Source of the DNA: Moraxella cuniculi DSM 21768
Lineage (GTDB): Bacteria > Pseudomonadota > Gammaproteobacteria > Pseudomonadales > Moraxellaceae
Reading direction: 5' to 3'
Length of the DNA: 64,000 nucleotides
NCBI RefSeq assembly: GCF_900156515.1
Contig: NZ_FTNU01000010.1
Location: forward strand, 1-64,000
The position numbers and the translations under genes are program-made. How positions within the stretch are numbered: position 1 is the first letter of the stretch; each line of letters starts with the position of its first letter. Below, piece after piece: positions 9,308 to 21,374 of this stretch. The notes under the pieces were generated by a model. The model worked only from the letters and a program-made list of their open reading frames with translations. It made no database searches and was not told the origin of the DNA.

Positions 9308-10027
9308 TCAATTGCCTTCTTTGACAAATAGATAGCCCTTGCTTCTGACAGTCTTGATGCGTTTTGGGTTTTCTGGATCGTCGCCAATTTTTGGACGAAT
9401 ACGAGAAATGCGGACATCAATTGAACGATCTTGACCATCATATTCAATGCCACGCAAACGCTCAAAAATATCCTCACGAGACAAAATACGACCTGCATTT
9501 GATGCAAGCAACCATAAAAGGTCGTACTCAGCACTGGTAAAATCAACCAATTCGTCATTTAAAGTAACAGAACGACCGCCATTGTCAATCACCAAATCAC
9601 CGAATTCCAGTCGCTGTGGCGAAGATTCACTTGGTGCTGTGTCAGAACGGCGTAGTAATGCACGAATGCGTGCCAAAAGTACACGAGGCTGTACAGGCTT
9701 GGCAACATAATCGTCCGCACCCATCTCAAGCCCCAAGACCTGATCCATATCATCAGTGCGTGCTGTCAGCATCAAAATCGGCTGATGATATTGAGCTCTC
9801 ACTTCACGACACACAGTCAAACCATCACTACCAGGCAACATCACATCAAGCACCACCAAATCTGGCTGCTCGCTGATGATACGGCGAATCGCACGCGTGC
9901 CATCAGTTTCTATGGCAACATCAAGACCATTTTTTCGCAAATAATCTTGGGTCAGCATTGCCAATCTCTCATCATCTTCCACGATGAGGATTCTTGGCAT
10001 ATCTTCTTTTTCAAGGATGGCAGTCAT
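9308..10027 (-). CDS. rstA: RstA-like response regulator, OmpR/PhoB family
   Basis: DNA-binding response regulator of 239 residues. The receiver domain has the acidic pair EDD near residue 18, phospho-acceptor Asp at about 61 (VVLDVMLPGSDG), the switch Thr (LTART) and Lys (VAKPV). The C-terminal winged helix ends RTVRSKGYLFV, typical of the OmpR/PhoB class. ATG at 10027 is used; an ATG at 10000 (MPRILIVEDD) is an equally plausible start. It begins only 59 bp after atpC on the same strand with no obvious terminator between them. The target genes are unknown. Confidence 0.88.
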   Translation of the reverse strand: MTAILEKEDMPRILIVEDDERLAMLTQDYLRKNGLDVAIETDGTRAIRRIISEQPDLVVLDVMLPGSDGLTVCREVRAQYHQPILMLTARTDDMDQVLGLEMGADDYVAKPVQPRVLLARIRALLRRSDTAPSESSPQRLEFGDLVIDNGGRSVTLNDELVDFTSAEYDLLWLLASNAGRILSREDIFERLRGIEYDGQDRSIDVRISRIRPKIGDDPENPKRIKTVRSKGYLFVKEGN

Positions 10028-10086
10028 AATTATCCTAATGAACTGTATGCGATATCAACAACTTATCGCTATTTACGATTGCACAA

Positions 10087-10506
10087 TTAAGCACGGTTCT
10101 TGTATTTTTGGATTGTCTGCAGCTGTGCCACAGATTCCGCCAATGCTGTCAAAGCAGCACTCGTCTGCAAGGTATCGCTTTGGTTTGCCAATAATTGTTC
10201 AGCTGCACGGCGTGCTTCTGCAATTTTTGCTTCATCTAAGTCGCCAGCCCGTTCCGCTGAATCTGCCAATACGGTAACAACCTGTGGCTGCACTTCAAGC
10301 ACACCACCAGAGACATAAATCACCTCTTCACTGCTACCATCTGCTGATTTTAGACGCATAGCACCTGGTTTTAATAAAGTAATCAGAGGGGTATGTCCCG
10401 CCAAAATACCAATCTCACCAGAATGCCCATTGGCAATCAGCATACTGACATCGCCAGCATACAGCTCTTCTCGTGCACTTACAACTCGGCACTTAAAAGT
10501 TGCCAT
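10087..10506 (-). CDS. atpC: ATP synthase F1 subunit epsilon
   Basis: Central-stalk subunit that couples rotation to catalysis and inhibits ATP hydrolysis. The 139-residue product has the beta-sandwich (GDVSMLIANGHSGEIGILAGHTPL) and C-terminal helical pair. Start ATG at 10506 with GGGAG before it (MATFKCRVVSA); longer in-frame reading is not family-like. Last gene of the atp operon, 77 bp after atpD. Confidence 0.96.
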   Translation of the reverse strand: MATFKCRVVSAREELYAGDVSMLIANGHSGEIGILAGHTPLITLLKPGAMRLKSADGSSEEVIYVSGGVLEVQPQVVTVLADSAERAGDLDEAKIAEARRAAEQLLANQSDTLQTSAALTALAESVAQLQTIQKYKNRA

Positions 10507-10583
10507 ATTGTTCTCCCAATAAGTCAGGAAATTATCAATGATGTTTACTTGGTTGAGCATTTGCCCAACCAAGATCACTTAAG

Positions 10584-12014
<1,431 letters not shown>

Positions 12015-12034
12015 CTAATTTGGTTATTATTTAA

Positions 12035-12430
12035 TCACTCTGCCAAACCTGCTTTAGATTGATTGGCGGTTTCTCGAAAAGTATAATTGCTCACAACCCC
12101 TTCGCTGTCAAACAAAATAACCAATTCTTTGGTTTGAATGTTTTCGCCAAAGGAAAAAAAGTTGTAAGGAATGAAATTTCTCGCCATTGGTTTTGAACGC
12201 GAATGGCGATATGTCCAAATTTCTTTACCACTGTCTGTAAACGAAATGCTATCAGCCGAACCAAAGTGTGCAGCAATATCCTGCTTGGTCGTTTGACCCT
12301 TAGTGATAACTTGCTCGATTGTCTGCTGGTTTTGCTCCTTCATAACAATATTGCCAGTAGAGGCACAACCTGTTAGTACCAAGGCAGTCAATACCGCAGC
12401 AACAATATATTGTGTACGATTTTTTAACAT
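12035..12430 (-). CDS. SmpA/OmlA (BamE-like fold) lipoprotein inside the atp operon
   Basis: Predicted lipoprotein of 131 residues with a lipobox (VLTGC, Cys at about residue 22) after a hydrophobic signal segment. The mature part looks like the SmpA/OmlA superfamily: a helical start (TTKQDIAAHFG), then FTDSGKEIWTYRHSRSK and a final strand LVILFDSEGVVSNYTF. It lies between atpG (30-bp gap) and atpD (29-bp gap), on the same strand, with a GAGAA ribosome site, so it is presumably co-transcribed with the ATP synthase genes. No role in ATP synthase is established; the family includes the outer-membrane assembly lipoprotein BamE, but this could equally be a cell-envelope protein of unknown function. 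Fold assignment is by pattern only. Confidence 0.8.
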   Translation of the reverse strand: MLKNRTQYIVAAVLTALVLTGCASTGNIVMKEQNQQTIEQVITKGQTTKQDIAAHFGSADSISFTDSGKEIWTYRHSRSKPMARNFIPYNFFSFGENIQTKELVILFDSEGVVSNYTFRETANQSKAGLAE

Positions 12431-12459
12431 AAGTGTTCTCTAACTTAATAATATTTTAA

Positions 12460-13332
12460 CTAAGAAACAGCAGCAGCACCGCCAACAATTTCTGAGATTT
12501 CTCGGGTAATCGCTGCTTGACGCAACTTATTATAAACCAGCTGCAATTCTTTAATCAGGTTGCCTGCATTGTCTGTTGCCGCTTTCATTGCAACCATACG
12601 AGCCGACTGCTCAGAGGCAACATTTTCACGAACTGCTTGATAAACCACAGATTCAATATAACGCACAAGCAGACTATCAATCAAGGTTTTTGTATCTGGT
12701 TCATAGATATAATCCCAGCTATGGGCTGCCAATGCATCATCTGCAAACTCACCTTCTGCCAATGGTACAATCTGATCCGCAACAGGTTTTTGAGCCATTG
12801 CGTTGATAAATCGGTTGTATACCAAATAGATACGATCAAGTTTGCCATTGATATAATCGTCAAGCATGGCTTGTACTGGAGTGTTAATCTGCTCCAGTGA
12901 AGGGTTATCGCCATAATCAGTAACAGCAGAAGTTACCTTACCACCAAAGTTTTTGAAAAAACCAACACCTTTGGCACCAATGACTGCAAATTCAATCTCA
13001 ACTGATTGTTCTTGATAACTTTTGACTGTCTTTAGCAAATTCTTAAACAAGTTAATGTTCAAACCACCTGCCAAACCACGATCAGAAGTTACCACCACAA
13101 AGCCAACACGATTTACAGGACGGCTTACCATATAAGGGTGCTTATAATCTGATTGGGCTTGCACCAAGTGCGAAATAACACGACGCATTCCCTCTGAATA
13201 GGGGCGACCTGACTCCATTCGCTCTTGAGCACGACGCATTTTACTCGCCGCCACCATTTGCATTGCACGCGTGATTTTCTGCGTACTTTTAATGCTGGTT
13301 ACTTTAGCACGAATTTCTTTTAAGCTTGCCAT
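12460..13332 (-). CDS. atpG: ATP synthase F1 subunit gamma
   Basis: Rotor shaft of F1, 290 residues. Characteristic N-terminus [31 protein letters not shown], the [10 protein letters not shown] segment and the C-terminal helix ending [12 protein letters not shown]. Lies between atpA and the lipoprotein gene; length is normal for the family. Confidence 0.97.
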   Translation of the reverse strand: MASLKEIRAKVTSIKSTQKITRAMQMVAASKMRRAQERMESGRPYSEGMRRVISHLVQAQSDYKHPYMVSRPVNRVGFVVVTSDRGLAGGLNINLFKNLLKTVKSYQEQSVEIEFAVIGAKGVGFFKNFGGKVTSAVTDYGDNPSLEQINTPVQAMLDDYINGKLDRIYLVYNRFINAMAQKPVADQIVPLAEGEFADDALAAHSWDYIYEPDTKTLIDSLLVRYIESVVYQAVRENVASEQSARMVAMKAATDNAGNLIKELQLVYNKLRQAAITREISEIVGGAAAVS

Positions 13333-13410
13333 AATTATTCCAATACTGGACTTATTAAAGAGTTTATGGTGCGTTAAATCAAACGCCTAACACACCATAT
13401 TTAATGCCAC

Positions 13411-14955
13411 TTAGTAGCTGGCAGATGCTTTAAATGCTTCAACTGCTGCTTTTAGACGACCTTCAATGTCATCATTATAGTTTGCAGTATCGTCAATCTC
13501 GGTCATCAATGCAGCGTGTTCAGTGCGTAGGTAACGCAAGAAAGACTCTTCGAATGAACCAATTTTTTCTACTGGTACATCTGCCAAATAGCCTTCGTTT
13601 GAAGCATAAATTACCGCCGCCTGATCAGCGATTGACATTGGTGCATATTGTTTTTGCTTCATAAGTTCGGTAACACGCACGCCATGCTCAAGCTGTTGCT
13701 TGGTTGCATCGTCCAAATCAGAAGCAAACTGGGCAAATGCTGCCAATTCACGATACTGTGCTAATGCTGTACGGATACCGCCCGATAGCTTTTTGATGAT
13801 TTTGGTCTGTGCTGCACCACCAACACGAGATACAGAAATACCTGCGTTTACAGCTGGTCGGATACCAGAGTTGAAAAGGTTTGACTCAAGGAAAATCTGA
13901 CCGTCAGTGATTGAGATTACATTCGTTGGTACAAATGCAGAAACATCGCCCGCTTGGGTTTCGATGATTGGCAAAGCAGTCAATGAACCCGTCTTGCCTT
14001 TGACAGCACCACCTGTGAATGCCTCAACATAGTCAGCATTGACACGAGAAGCACGCTCAAGCAAGCGTGAGTGTAGATAGAATACATCGCCTGGATACGC
14101 TTCACGCCCCGGTGGACGACGCAGCAACAATGAGATTTGGCGATAAGCGACAGCTTGTTTTGACAAATCATCGTATACAATCAAAGCATCTTCGCCACGG
14201 TCGCGGAAGTATTCGCCCATTGTACAACCTGAATATGGTGCGATGTACTGTAGTGCTGCAGGCTCTGATGCTGACGCAACAACAACAGTGGTATATGCCA
14301 ACGCACCTGTTTCTTCAAGTTTACGCACCACATTAGCAATGGTAGAACGCTTTTGACCAATAGCAACATATACGCACTTAATGCCAGAGTTTTTCTGAGC
14401 GATGATTGCATCAATTGCCAATGCAGTTTTACCAGTTTGGCGGTCGCCAATGATAAGCTCACGCTGACCACGACCGATAGGAATCATGGTATCTACAGCT
14501 TTATAACCAGTCATTACTGGCTCATCAACTGATTGGCGAGCAATAACGCCAGGTGCAATTTTTTCAACTTTGTCGGTCAATTTTGCATTGATTGGGCCTT
14601 TGCCATCAATAGGATTGCCCAGTGCATCAACGACACGACCCAGCAGTTCAGGACCAACTGGTACTTCTAAGATACGGCCTGTGCAATACGCTTTTTGGCC
14701 TTCTTGTAGACTGAGATACTCACCCAATACTACCGCACCGACTGAGTCTTGCTCAAGGTTTAGTGCCATACCATAGACACCACCTTCAAACTCAATCATC
14801 TCACCATACATGGCTTCTTCTAGGCCATGGATTTGCACAATACCATCAGAGACACTGACGATAACGCCTTCAGTTTTTGCAGTTGCGCTTACGTCAAGGT
14901 CTTGAATACGCTGCTTAATCAGGTTGCTGATTTCGGCTGGATTCAATTGTTGCAT
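13411..14955 (-). CDS. atpA: ATP synthase F1 subunit alpha
   Basis: Non-catalytic nucleotide-binding subunit of F1, 514 residues. Walker A is GDRQTGKT, with the conserved segments [26 protein letters not shown] and the arginine-finger region [11 protein letters not shown]. Normal length and intact motifs. Between atpH and atpG in the usual order. Confidence 0.98.
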   Translation of the reverse strand: MQQLNPAEISNLIKQRIQDLDVSATAKTEGVIVSVSDGIVQIHGLEEAMYGEMIEFEGGVYGMALNLEQDSVGAVVLGEYLSLQEGQKAYCTGRILEVPVGPELLGRVVDALGNPIDGKGPINAKLTDKVEKIAPGVIARQSVDEPVMTGYKAVDTMIPIGRGQRELIIGDRQTGKTALAIDAIIAQKNSGIKCVYVAIGQKRSTIANVVRKLEETGALAYTTVVVASASEPAALQYIAPYSGCTMGEYFRDRGEDALIVYDDLSKQAVAYRQISLLLRRPPGREAYPGDVFYLHSRLLERASRVNADYVEAFTGGAVKGKTGSLTALPIIETQAGDVSAFVPTNVISITDGQIFLESNLFNSGIRPAVNAGISVSRVGGAAQTKIIKKLSGGIRTALAQYRELAAFAQFASDLDDATKQQLEHGVRVTELMKQKQYAPMSIADQAAVIYASNEGYLADVPVEKIGSFEESFLRYLRTEHAALMTEIDDTANYNDDIEGRLKAAVEAFKASASY

Positions 14956-14995
14956 TGCCTTGTTTCCTTTGATTTTAGACAGCTCAACTCTGCTA

Positions 14996-15541
14996 TTATG
15001 CAGTAAGCTGAGCTTTTAATTGTTTTAACTTGCCACGCACTGAGCCATCAGTAAACTTATCGCCCACTTTGATTGTCGCTCCGCCCAATAGGCTTGGATC
15101 TACAGATTCGTGCAAAATCACGATTGAGCCTGTCGAGATAGCCAAACGCTCCTGCAATTGTTTGCTTTGCGTTTCGGTAAGCGGATAGGCTGAAGTAACA
15201 TAAGCATCAATCTGCTTAAGTTCTTTTGATTTAAGTTTACCATAATGAGCATAAATCTCTGGCAAGAGTGCCAAACGGTCATGCTCTGCCAATTGCTTTG
15301 TAAAGTTGGCTTGGGCTGGGCTTTGCTCTGCTGTTAATTTGCCATAGGCATCAATCAGAATATCTGCTTTTTGTGCAGCACCAATGGCTGGATTGTGCAG
15401 CAGTGAAGCAAAATCTTCATTGCCTACGATATCACTTGCAACCGACAAAAAGGTCTCCCAACTGGCGATTGCATTTTGCTCTTTAGCATAATCAAATGCA
15501 GCTTTTGCGTATGGTCTTGCTAAGGTAGATAGTTCAGCCAT
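14996..15541 (-). CDS. atpH: ATP synthase F1 subunit delta
   Basis: Peripheral-stalk (OSCP) subunit linking F1 to b subunits, 181 residues. N-terminus [15 protein letters not shown] and the C-terminal signature [24 protein letters not shown] are diagnostic. Follows atpF by 12 bp. Confidence 0.96.
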   Translation of the reverse strand: MAELSTLARPYAKAAFDYAKEQNAIASWETFLSVASDIVGNEDFASLLHNPAIGAAQKADILIDAYGKLTAEQSPAQANFTKQLAEHDRLALLPEIYAHYGKLKSKELKQIDAYVTSAYPLTETQSKQLQERLAISTGSIVILHESVDPSLLGGATIKVGDKFTDGSVRGKLKQLKAQLTA

Positions 15542-15553
15542 GATATCCTCTAA

Positions 15554-16024
15554 TTACAGCTTAGCCGCCAACTGTTCAAGCATACTGGCGTGTTCTTGTT
15601 CGTTGACCTTGTCTTGCAAAATCTTCTCAGCACCCAGCACGGCAAGGCTGGCAACTTGTGCACGCAATTGCTCACGAGTTTGTGCAGCTTCTTGCTCAAT
15701 CGCTGCATGTGCAGCTGCGATAATGCGTTCACCCTCTAAACGGGCTTGGTCTTTGGCATCTTCAATCATTTGTGTTGCGGTCTTGTTCGCACGCTCAATG
15801 ATCGAAGCAGCTTCAGTTTTTGCAGCAGCAACTTCTGCTTCAACTTGTTTTTCGGCAGAAGCCAAATCTGCTTTTGCTTTTTCTGCGGCATTTAAGCCGT
15901 CTTCAATTTTGCGTTGACGCTCATTAATCGCGCCGATCAGCGGCGGCCATACAAATTTCATGCAAAACAGCACAAAAATTGCAAATGCAATCAGCTGACC
16001 GAAAATGGTTAAATTGATATTCAT
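15554..16024 (-). CDS. atpF: ATP synthase Fo subunit b
   Basis: Peripheral-stalk subunit of 156 residues: one N-terminal membrane helix ([22 protein letters not shown]) followed by a long, charged, alanine-rich coiled coil. Strong ribosome site GAGGTGATTGG before the ATG. Between atpE and atpH. Confidence 0.96.
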   Translation of the reverse strand: MNINLTIFGQLIAFAIFVLFCMKFVWPPLIGAINERQRKIEDGLNAAEKAKADLASAEKQVEAEVAAAKTEAASIIERANKTATQMIEDAKDQARLEGERIIAAAHAAIEQEAAQTREQLRAQVASLAVLGAEKILQDKVNEQEHASMLEQLAAKL

Positions 16025-16107
16025 CCAATCACCTCGTGGTTAGTGAAAGTCAGGTGATATCCACCTTTGAACCCTCTCAAAGGTGGTCATGAACTGACGG
16101 TTTCAGC

Positions 16108-16362
<255 letters not shown>

Positions 16363-16394
16363 TTAGACTCAAAATTAAAGGTTCAAAATTTAAA

Positions 16395-17699
<1,305 letters not shown>

Positions 17700-18098
17700 T
17701 TATTTGAGCAAGGACAAACTCCAAAACTGCACAACCTGCATGATAATATAGCCAAACAGTGTGGCAAAAGCATTGATAGGTGCAAGTTTTGTAAAAATAA
17801 GCACAAAACCAGCTATTACAATTAGCCACTTTGTTGCCATGGCAAGATAGGTGTTGAGCATGATTTGTCTTGCATGGCGACTGCCTGTGGTGCGATAAGC
17901 CAGATGCGTAAAAGCATATTGTGCGATATAGGCAAGCATACTGCCCGCTGCCATGCCTTTTGCAACCAAAAAACCAGCATCTTGTTGCCACCAACTGATG
18001 ACAAAGCCCATAATAATGCTGGCAAGCACCGCCCAAATTTGGCGATATTGTAGGCGATAAACATGGTCTTGCTTGCTACGCTTGGCAGGAGAGGTCAT
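17700..18098 (-). CDS. atpI: ATP synthase subunit I (AtpI family)
   Basis: Small membrane protein of 132 residues with four predicted hydrophobic segments (IWAVLASIIMGFVISWW; GMAAGSMLAYIAQYAFTHLA; ATKWLIVIAGFVLIF; AFATLFGYIIMQVVQFW). AtpI proteins are non-stoichiometric factors thought to help c-ring assembly. The identification rests on topology, length and its position immediately upstream of atpB on the same strand; sequence conservation in this family is low. Confidence 0.8.
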   Translation of the reverse strand: MTSPAKRSKQDHVYRLQYRQIWAVLASIIMGFVISWWQQDAGFLVAKGMAAGSMLAYIAQYAFTHLAYRTTGSRHARQIMLNTYLAMATKWLIVIAGFVLIFTKLAPINAFATLFGYIIMQVVQFWSLSLLK

Positions 18099-18227
18099 AA
18101 ACGGTCGCTTTTGTCTTGATGGTTCAAAGAATCACATTTGGCAATATTATAAAAGTTTTTATGATAAACAATCAATATAAACTTGCCATATATCAGATGG
18201 CATAAAATCAACTAAGAAGCCTTCTGC

Positions 18228-19076
18228 CTATCGTAGACCTGCACAGTGCTGCATACTCATCACCATATTCTGCCACGCCTGCACAAAATCCGCCGCCGTA
18301 TCACTCATGTCCTCTTGAACAACCACAATGCGTGGCTTGCCCAGTTTGCTCTGCATACCTTGCGAAACTGGCTGCTGTGCAATCAGGCATTTGGTTGTCG
18401 GCGAGATGGTTTCGCTTAATTTTTTGAGCTGATGGACAGTTGGGCTAAGATGATGGTCAGCGGTCAAGGCTGCAACAAACTTCAGCCCCGCAGCTTGTTC
18501 AATATACTGATAAGCATCATGATACGCCCAATAATTCGCGGTTCGTGTAGTAGCAAGCGACTGCACCGCCTGATCCATTTTTTGTTCAAAAGCTCTGGCA
18601 TTTTCTTGATAATAGTGGCGATATTCTGGGTTGGCATAGCCATGCACCACTGCCAACGCTCGCACAATCGCTTTGGCATTGTCGGGATTTAGCCAAAGAT
18701 GCACATCTTCGCCTTCTTGTGGCAGTCCGTCAATGTTTCGTAAAGGCAATCGATAAAAAGCATCAAACGCCAGTAGCGAAATGGCATTGGGTGCCGTTTG
18801 TAGATTTTTGCTCAAGTTCTGCTCAAGAGATTGCCCAAACCACACCACATAATCACTGTCCTCAATCAGCCTAATCTTGCTTGGCGACAGCGTACCATGA
18901 TGGCCTGCATCACCACCTTCTAATAATAGCTGTGCATCATGCTTGCCCTTGGTAACTTCATGGCTAAGCAGTGCCAGCGGATAATTGCTAACACTGACCA
19001 CACCTGCCAATGCAGGCACTGTGCCAAACCAAATCACCAATGGCAATATTAACAATAATAAGCGTGCATGCTTCAT
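18228..19076 (-). CDS. znuA: Zinc ABC transporter periplasmic binding protein
   Basis: Captures Zn2+ in the periplasm for ZnuBC. The 282-residue protein has a signal peptide (hydrophobic stretch LLLLILPLVIWFG, probable cleavage after PALA) and the cluster A-I features SNYPLALLSHEV, HHGTLSPSKIRLIEDSDYVVWFG and DVHLWLNPDNA. It lacks the long His-rich loop found in many ZnuA proteins. Start ATG at 19076 has GAGTGA 6 nt upstream; a GTG 9 nt further upstream is less likely. Divergent from zur-znuCB, sharing the Zur-type dyad. Confidence 0.92.
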   Translation of the reverse strand: MKHARLLLLILPLVIWFGTVPALAGVVSVSNYPLALLSHEVTKGKHDAQLLLEGGDAGHHGTLSPSKIRLIEDSDYVVWFGQSLEQNLSKNLQTAPNAISLLAFDAFYRLPLRNIDGLPQEGEDVHLWLNPDNAKAIVRALAVVHGYANPEYRHYYQENARAFEQKMDQAVQSLATTRTANYWAYHDAYQYIEQAAGLKFVAALTADHHLSPTVHQLKKLSETISPTTKCLIAQQPVSQGMQSKLGKPRIVVVQEDMSDTAADFVQAWQNMVMSMQHCAGLR

Positions 19077-19092
19077 AAATTTCACTCGATAT

Positions 19093-19143
19093 AAATTGAT
19101 ACATTATACCATAAAATATCAAAATGTTATAATGTATCAATTT
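19093..19143. promoter_or_regulatory. Zur-type operator between znuA and zur-znuCB
   Basis: A perfect 16-bp inverted repeat: left arm 19093-19108 and right arm 19128-19143, reading TATAATGTATCAATTT on the right, separated by 19 bp. The inner sequence adds further TATCA/TGATA and GTTATAAT elements, so the region can be read as two overlapping Zur boxes resembling the gammaproteobacterial GTTATA-type consensus. Its place 17 bp from the znuA start codon and next to a zur gene supports zinc-dependent repression, at least of znuA and probably of both directions. Confidence 0.75.
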
Positions 19144-19304
19144 GTCATGCCACTTTGCATGACTTATCAATAATTGTAATAATTTGCCATGCTCTCATCA
19201 AAAGATAAGCCCATGAAAAATTTGCAGCTATTTCTTATCAATACTTGCAGTTGTATGCTCATGGCGGTAAAATGCCAACTATCAACCATTAGCAAGAATA
19301 CATT

Positions 19305-19826
19305 ATGCAAATTCCACATACCGCCCACAAGCAAGATCACCAACACCACCAGCACAATGTTGCTGGGGGCGATTTGGCAGAACGACTCGCCAGTGCAAAA
19401 TCACATTGCCTTGAACGCAGTGTCCGCTTTACCCCATTGCGACAAGAAATATACCAAGTGATTATCCAAGCAGACAGGCCAATGGGTGCTTATGATTTGC
19501 TCGATGCACTGCGGCACGAACGCCAAAAAAACGCCAGCAAAAAACAAAAAAATATCGCAGCACCAACCATCTATCGCTCGCTGGATTTTTTGCGTGAAGA
19601 AGGGCTGATTCATCATCTTAATTCCATCAATGCCTATGTGCCATGTTGCCACCCACGAGACAGTCATATTGCAGCATTTTTAATCTGTCAATCATGCAAA
19701 AAAGTAGAAGAGTGCAGCAATGCCCCAATGGAGAGCTTGGTTGATTTTGCTGCTGCTGATGCCAAATTTGCCGTAACAGCAAGCGTGATTGAACTGATGG
19801 GTTTTTGTCATGATTGCCAAAAATGA
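19305..19826 (+). CDS. zur: Zinc uptake regulator, Fur family, with His-rich N-terminus
   Basis: Fur-family repressor of 173 residues. DNA-binding winged helix around VRFTPLRQEIYQVI and APTIYRSLDFLREEGLIHHL; dimerisation domain with structural Cys pairs CQSC and CHDC and the HIAAFLIC segment. The first 17 residues contain six His (HTAHKQDHQHHQH), an unusual extension that could bind zinc. The ATG at 19305 is the only plausible start upstream of the Fur domain but has a weak ribosome site. Its 3' end overlaps znuC by 17 nt, so regulator and transporter are coupled. Confidence 0.9.
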   Translation: MQIPHTAHKQDHQHHQHNVAGGDLAERLASAKSHCLERSVRFTPLRQEIYQVIIQADRPMGAYDLLDALRHERQKNASKKQKNIAAPTIYRSLDFLREEGLIHHLNSINAYVPCCHPRDSHIAAFLICQSCKKVEECSNAPMESLVDFAAADAKFAVTASVIELMGFCHDCQK

Positions 19827-20574
19827 CGACCAAAACGACAGCATGCTAACGCTTGATAAAGTCAGCTATCGTGTTGGCGACAAACAGCTGCTACGCGATA
19901 TCAGCATGAATATTTATCCCAATGAAACAGTCAGTCTGATAGGCCCAAATGGTGCGGGCAAATCTACGCTGGTTAAGCTGATTTTGGGCTTAATCAAGCC
20001 AACCAGTGGCAAAATCCAAAGCCATGCCAAAAATGTCGGCTATGTGCCACAAAAATTCTCCGTGCCAAGCATTCTGCCATTGAGGGTGATGGATTTGCTC
20101 GCTCAATCCAAAGCAAAACAGCTTTGCACCGAAGAAAAAAGCACGCTGTATGATACCCTGTCCATCACCCCCTTGCTTGATAAGCAATTGCATCATTTAT
20201 CTGGTGGTGAAATGCAGCGAGTGCTGATGGCTCGTGCCTTTCTTGACAAGCCACAGCTGCTGATTCTTGATGAACCAATGCAAGGGCTTGATCCTGATAG
20301 CGAAAATTGGCTGTATCATTTTTTGGACAATCTGCCTGTATTTTTGCAGTGCAGTCTTTTGGTTGTTTCGCACGATCTGCATTGGGTGATGAAAGGCTCA
20401 AAACGGGTCATTTGTCTCAATAAACATATCTGCTGCCAAGGCAAGCCCAGTCAAGTTGCCATCACGCCAGAGTTTGTGCAACTTTTTGGGCATCATGCAC
20501 CCTATTTTCATCAGCACAATCAATGCAATCATCAAGCAACCTGCCAACACAGCACACATAAGGAACACCCATGA
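19810..20574 (+). CDS. znuC: Zinc ABC transporter ATP-binding protein
   Basis: Cytoplasmic ATPase of the Znu importer, 254 residues. Walker A GPNGAGKST, signature LSGGEMQRV, Walker B LLILDEP, and the switch His (VVSHD). The C-terminus is rich in His and Cys (HHAPYFHQHNQCNH and beyond), as in other ZnuC proteins, suggesting zinc sensing or binding. Start overlaps the end of zur by 17 nt; an internal ATG at 19843 is an alternative. Confidence 0.94.
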   Translation: MIAKNDDQNDSMLTLDKVSYRVGDKQLLRDISMNIYPNETVSLIGPNGAGKSTLVKLILGLIKPTSGKIQSHAKNVGYVPQKFSVPSILPLRVMDLLAQSKAKQLCTEEKSTLYDTLSITPLLDKQLHHLSGGEMQRVLMARAFLDKPQLLILDEPMQGLDPDSENWLYHFLDNLPVFLQCSLLVVSHDLHWVMKGSKRVICLNKHICCQGKPSQVAITPEFVQLFGHHAPYFHQHNQCNHQATCQHSTHKEHP

Positions 20575-21374
20575 GCCAGTGGCTGCCCATCATTGCCCCT
20601 GCGTGGATTGCAGGCGTATTTATCGCCCTGCTATCTGCTCCTTTGGGCTGTCTGGTGCTGTGGCGACGCTTGGCGTTTTTTGCTGATACTTTGGCTCACG
20701 GAGCATTATTTGGCATTGCCTTGGCGGCTTGGCTTGGTCTGCCTGCCGACCTAGGCATGGGGCTGATTAGCCTTGTTGTTATCTTAGCCATGACCGCTGT
20801 TAATGACAATCGCCTGCCTACAGATGCCGTGCTTGCAGTACTATCTGCGACACTTTTGTGTTTCGGGCTGCTGACCTTTACACAACTCACCCAGCAGCAG
20901 GCAAATGTTTTGGGATTTTTATTTGGCAATTTGCTTGATGTGGACTGGAGCGATTTGCCAAAACTTGCCTGCCTAAGCGTGATTGGCTTGGGTGTGCTGT
21001 GCTATATTTGGCAAGCACAAATCAAACTTGCCACTTCAGAACCACTGGCACAAATTGCAGGCATTAGCCGAGTGCGACAGCAATTATTTTTTATGGGATT
21101 GTTGGCGGGATTTTGTACAGTGGCACTACAAGCGGTGGGTAGTTTGCTCATCAGCGGTTTGTTAATTTTGCCTGCACTGATTGCCAGATTATTTGCCAAA
21201 TCGCCCACGCAAATGGCACTATTTGCCATTATTTTTGCCCAAATCGGTGTCAGTGCTGGCATCTGGGGCAGTGTTTGGCTTGATATCCAAACAGGGCTTG
21301 CCATCGTGCTGGTGCTGGCACTGGGATTTTTTGCCGCTTTTATCATCAGTAAACTTAACCAAAAAAACGCATGA
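20571..21374 (+). CDS. znuB: Zinc ABC transporter permease
   Basis: Inner-membrane permease of 267 residues with about eight hydrophobic segments and the family features LSAPLGCLVLWRRLAFFADTLAHGAL and GSLLISGLLILPALIARL. Overlaps znuC and the next gene by 4 nt (ATGA) on each side, so translation is coupled across the cluster. Confidence 0.94.
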   Translation: MSQWLPIIAPAWIAGVFIALLSAPLGCLVLWRRLAFFADTLAHGALFGIALAAWLGLPADLGMGLISLVVILAMTAVNDNRLPTDAVLAVLSATLLCFGLLTFTQLTQQQANVLGFLFGNLLDVDWSDLPKLACLSVIGLGVLCYIWQAQIKLATSEPLAQIAGISRVRQQLFFMGLLAGFCTVALQAVGSLLISGLLILPALIARLFAKSPTQMALFAIIFAQIGVSAGIWGSVWLDIQTGLAIVLVLALGFFAAFIISKLNQKNA

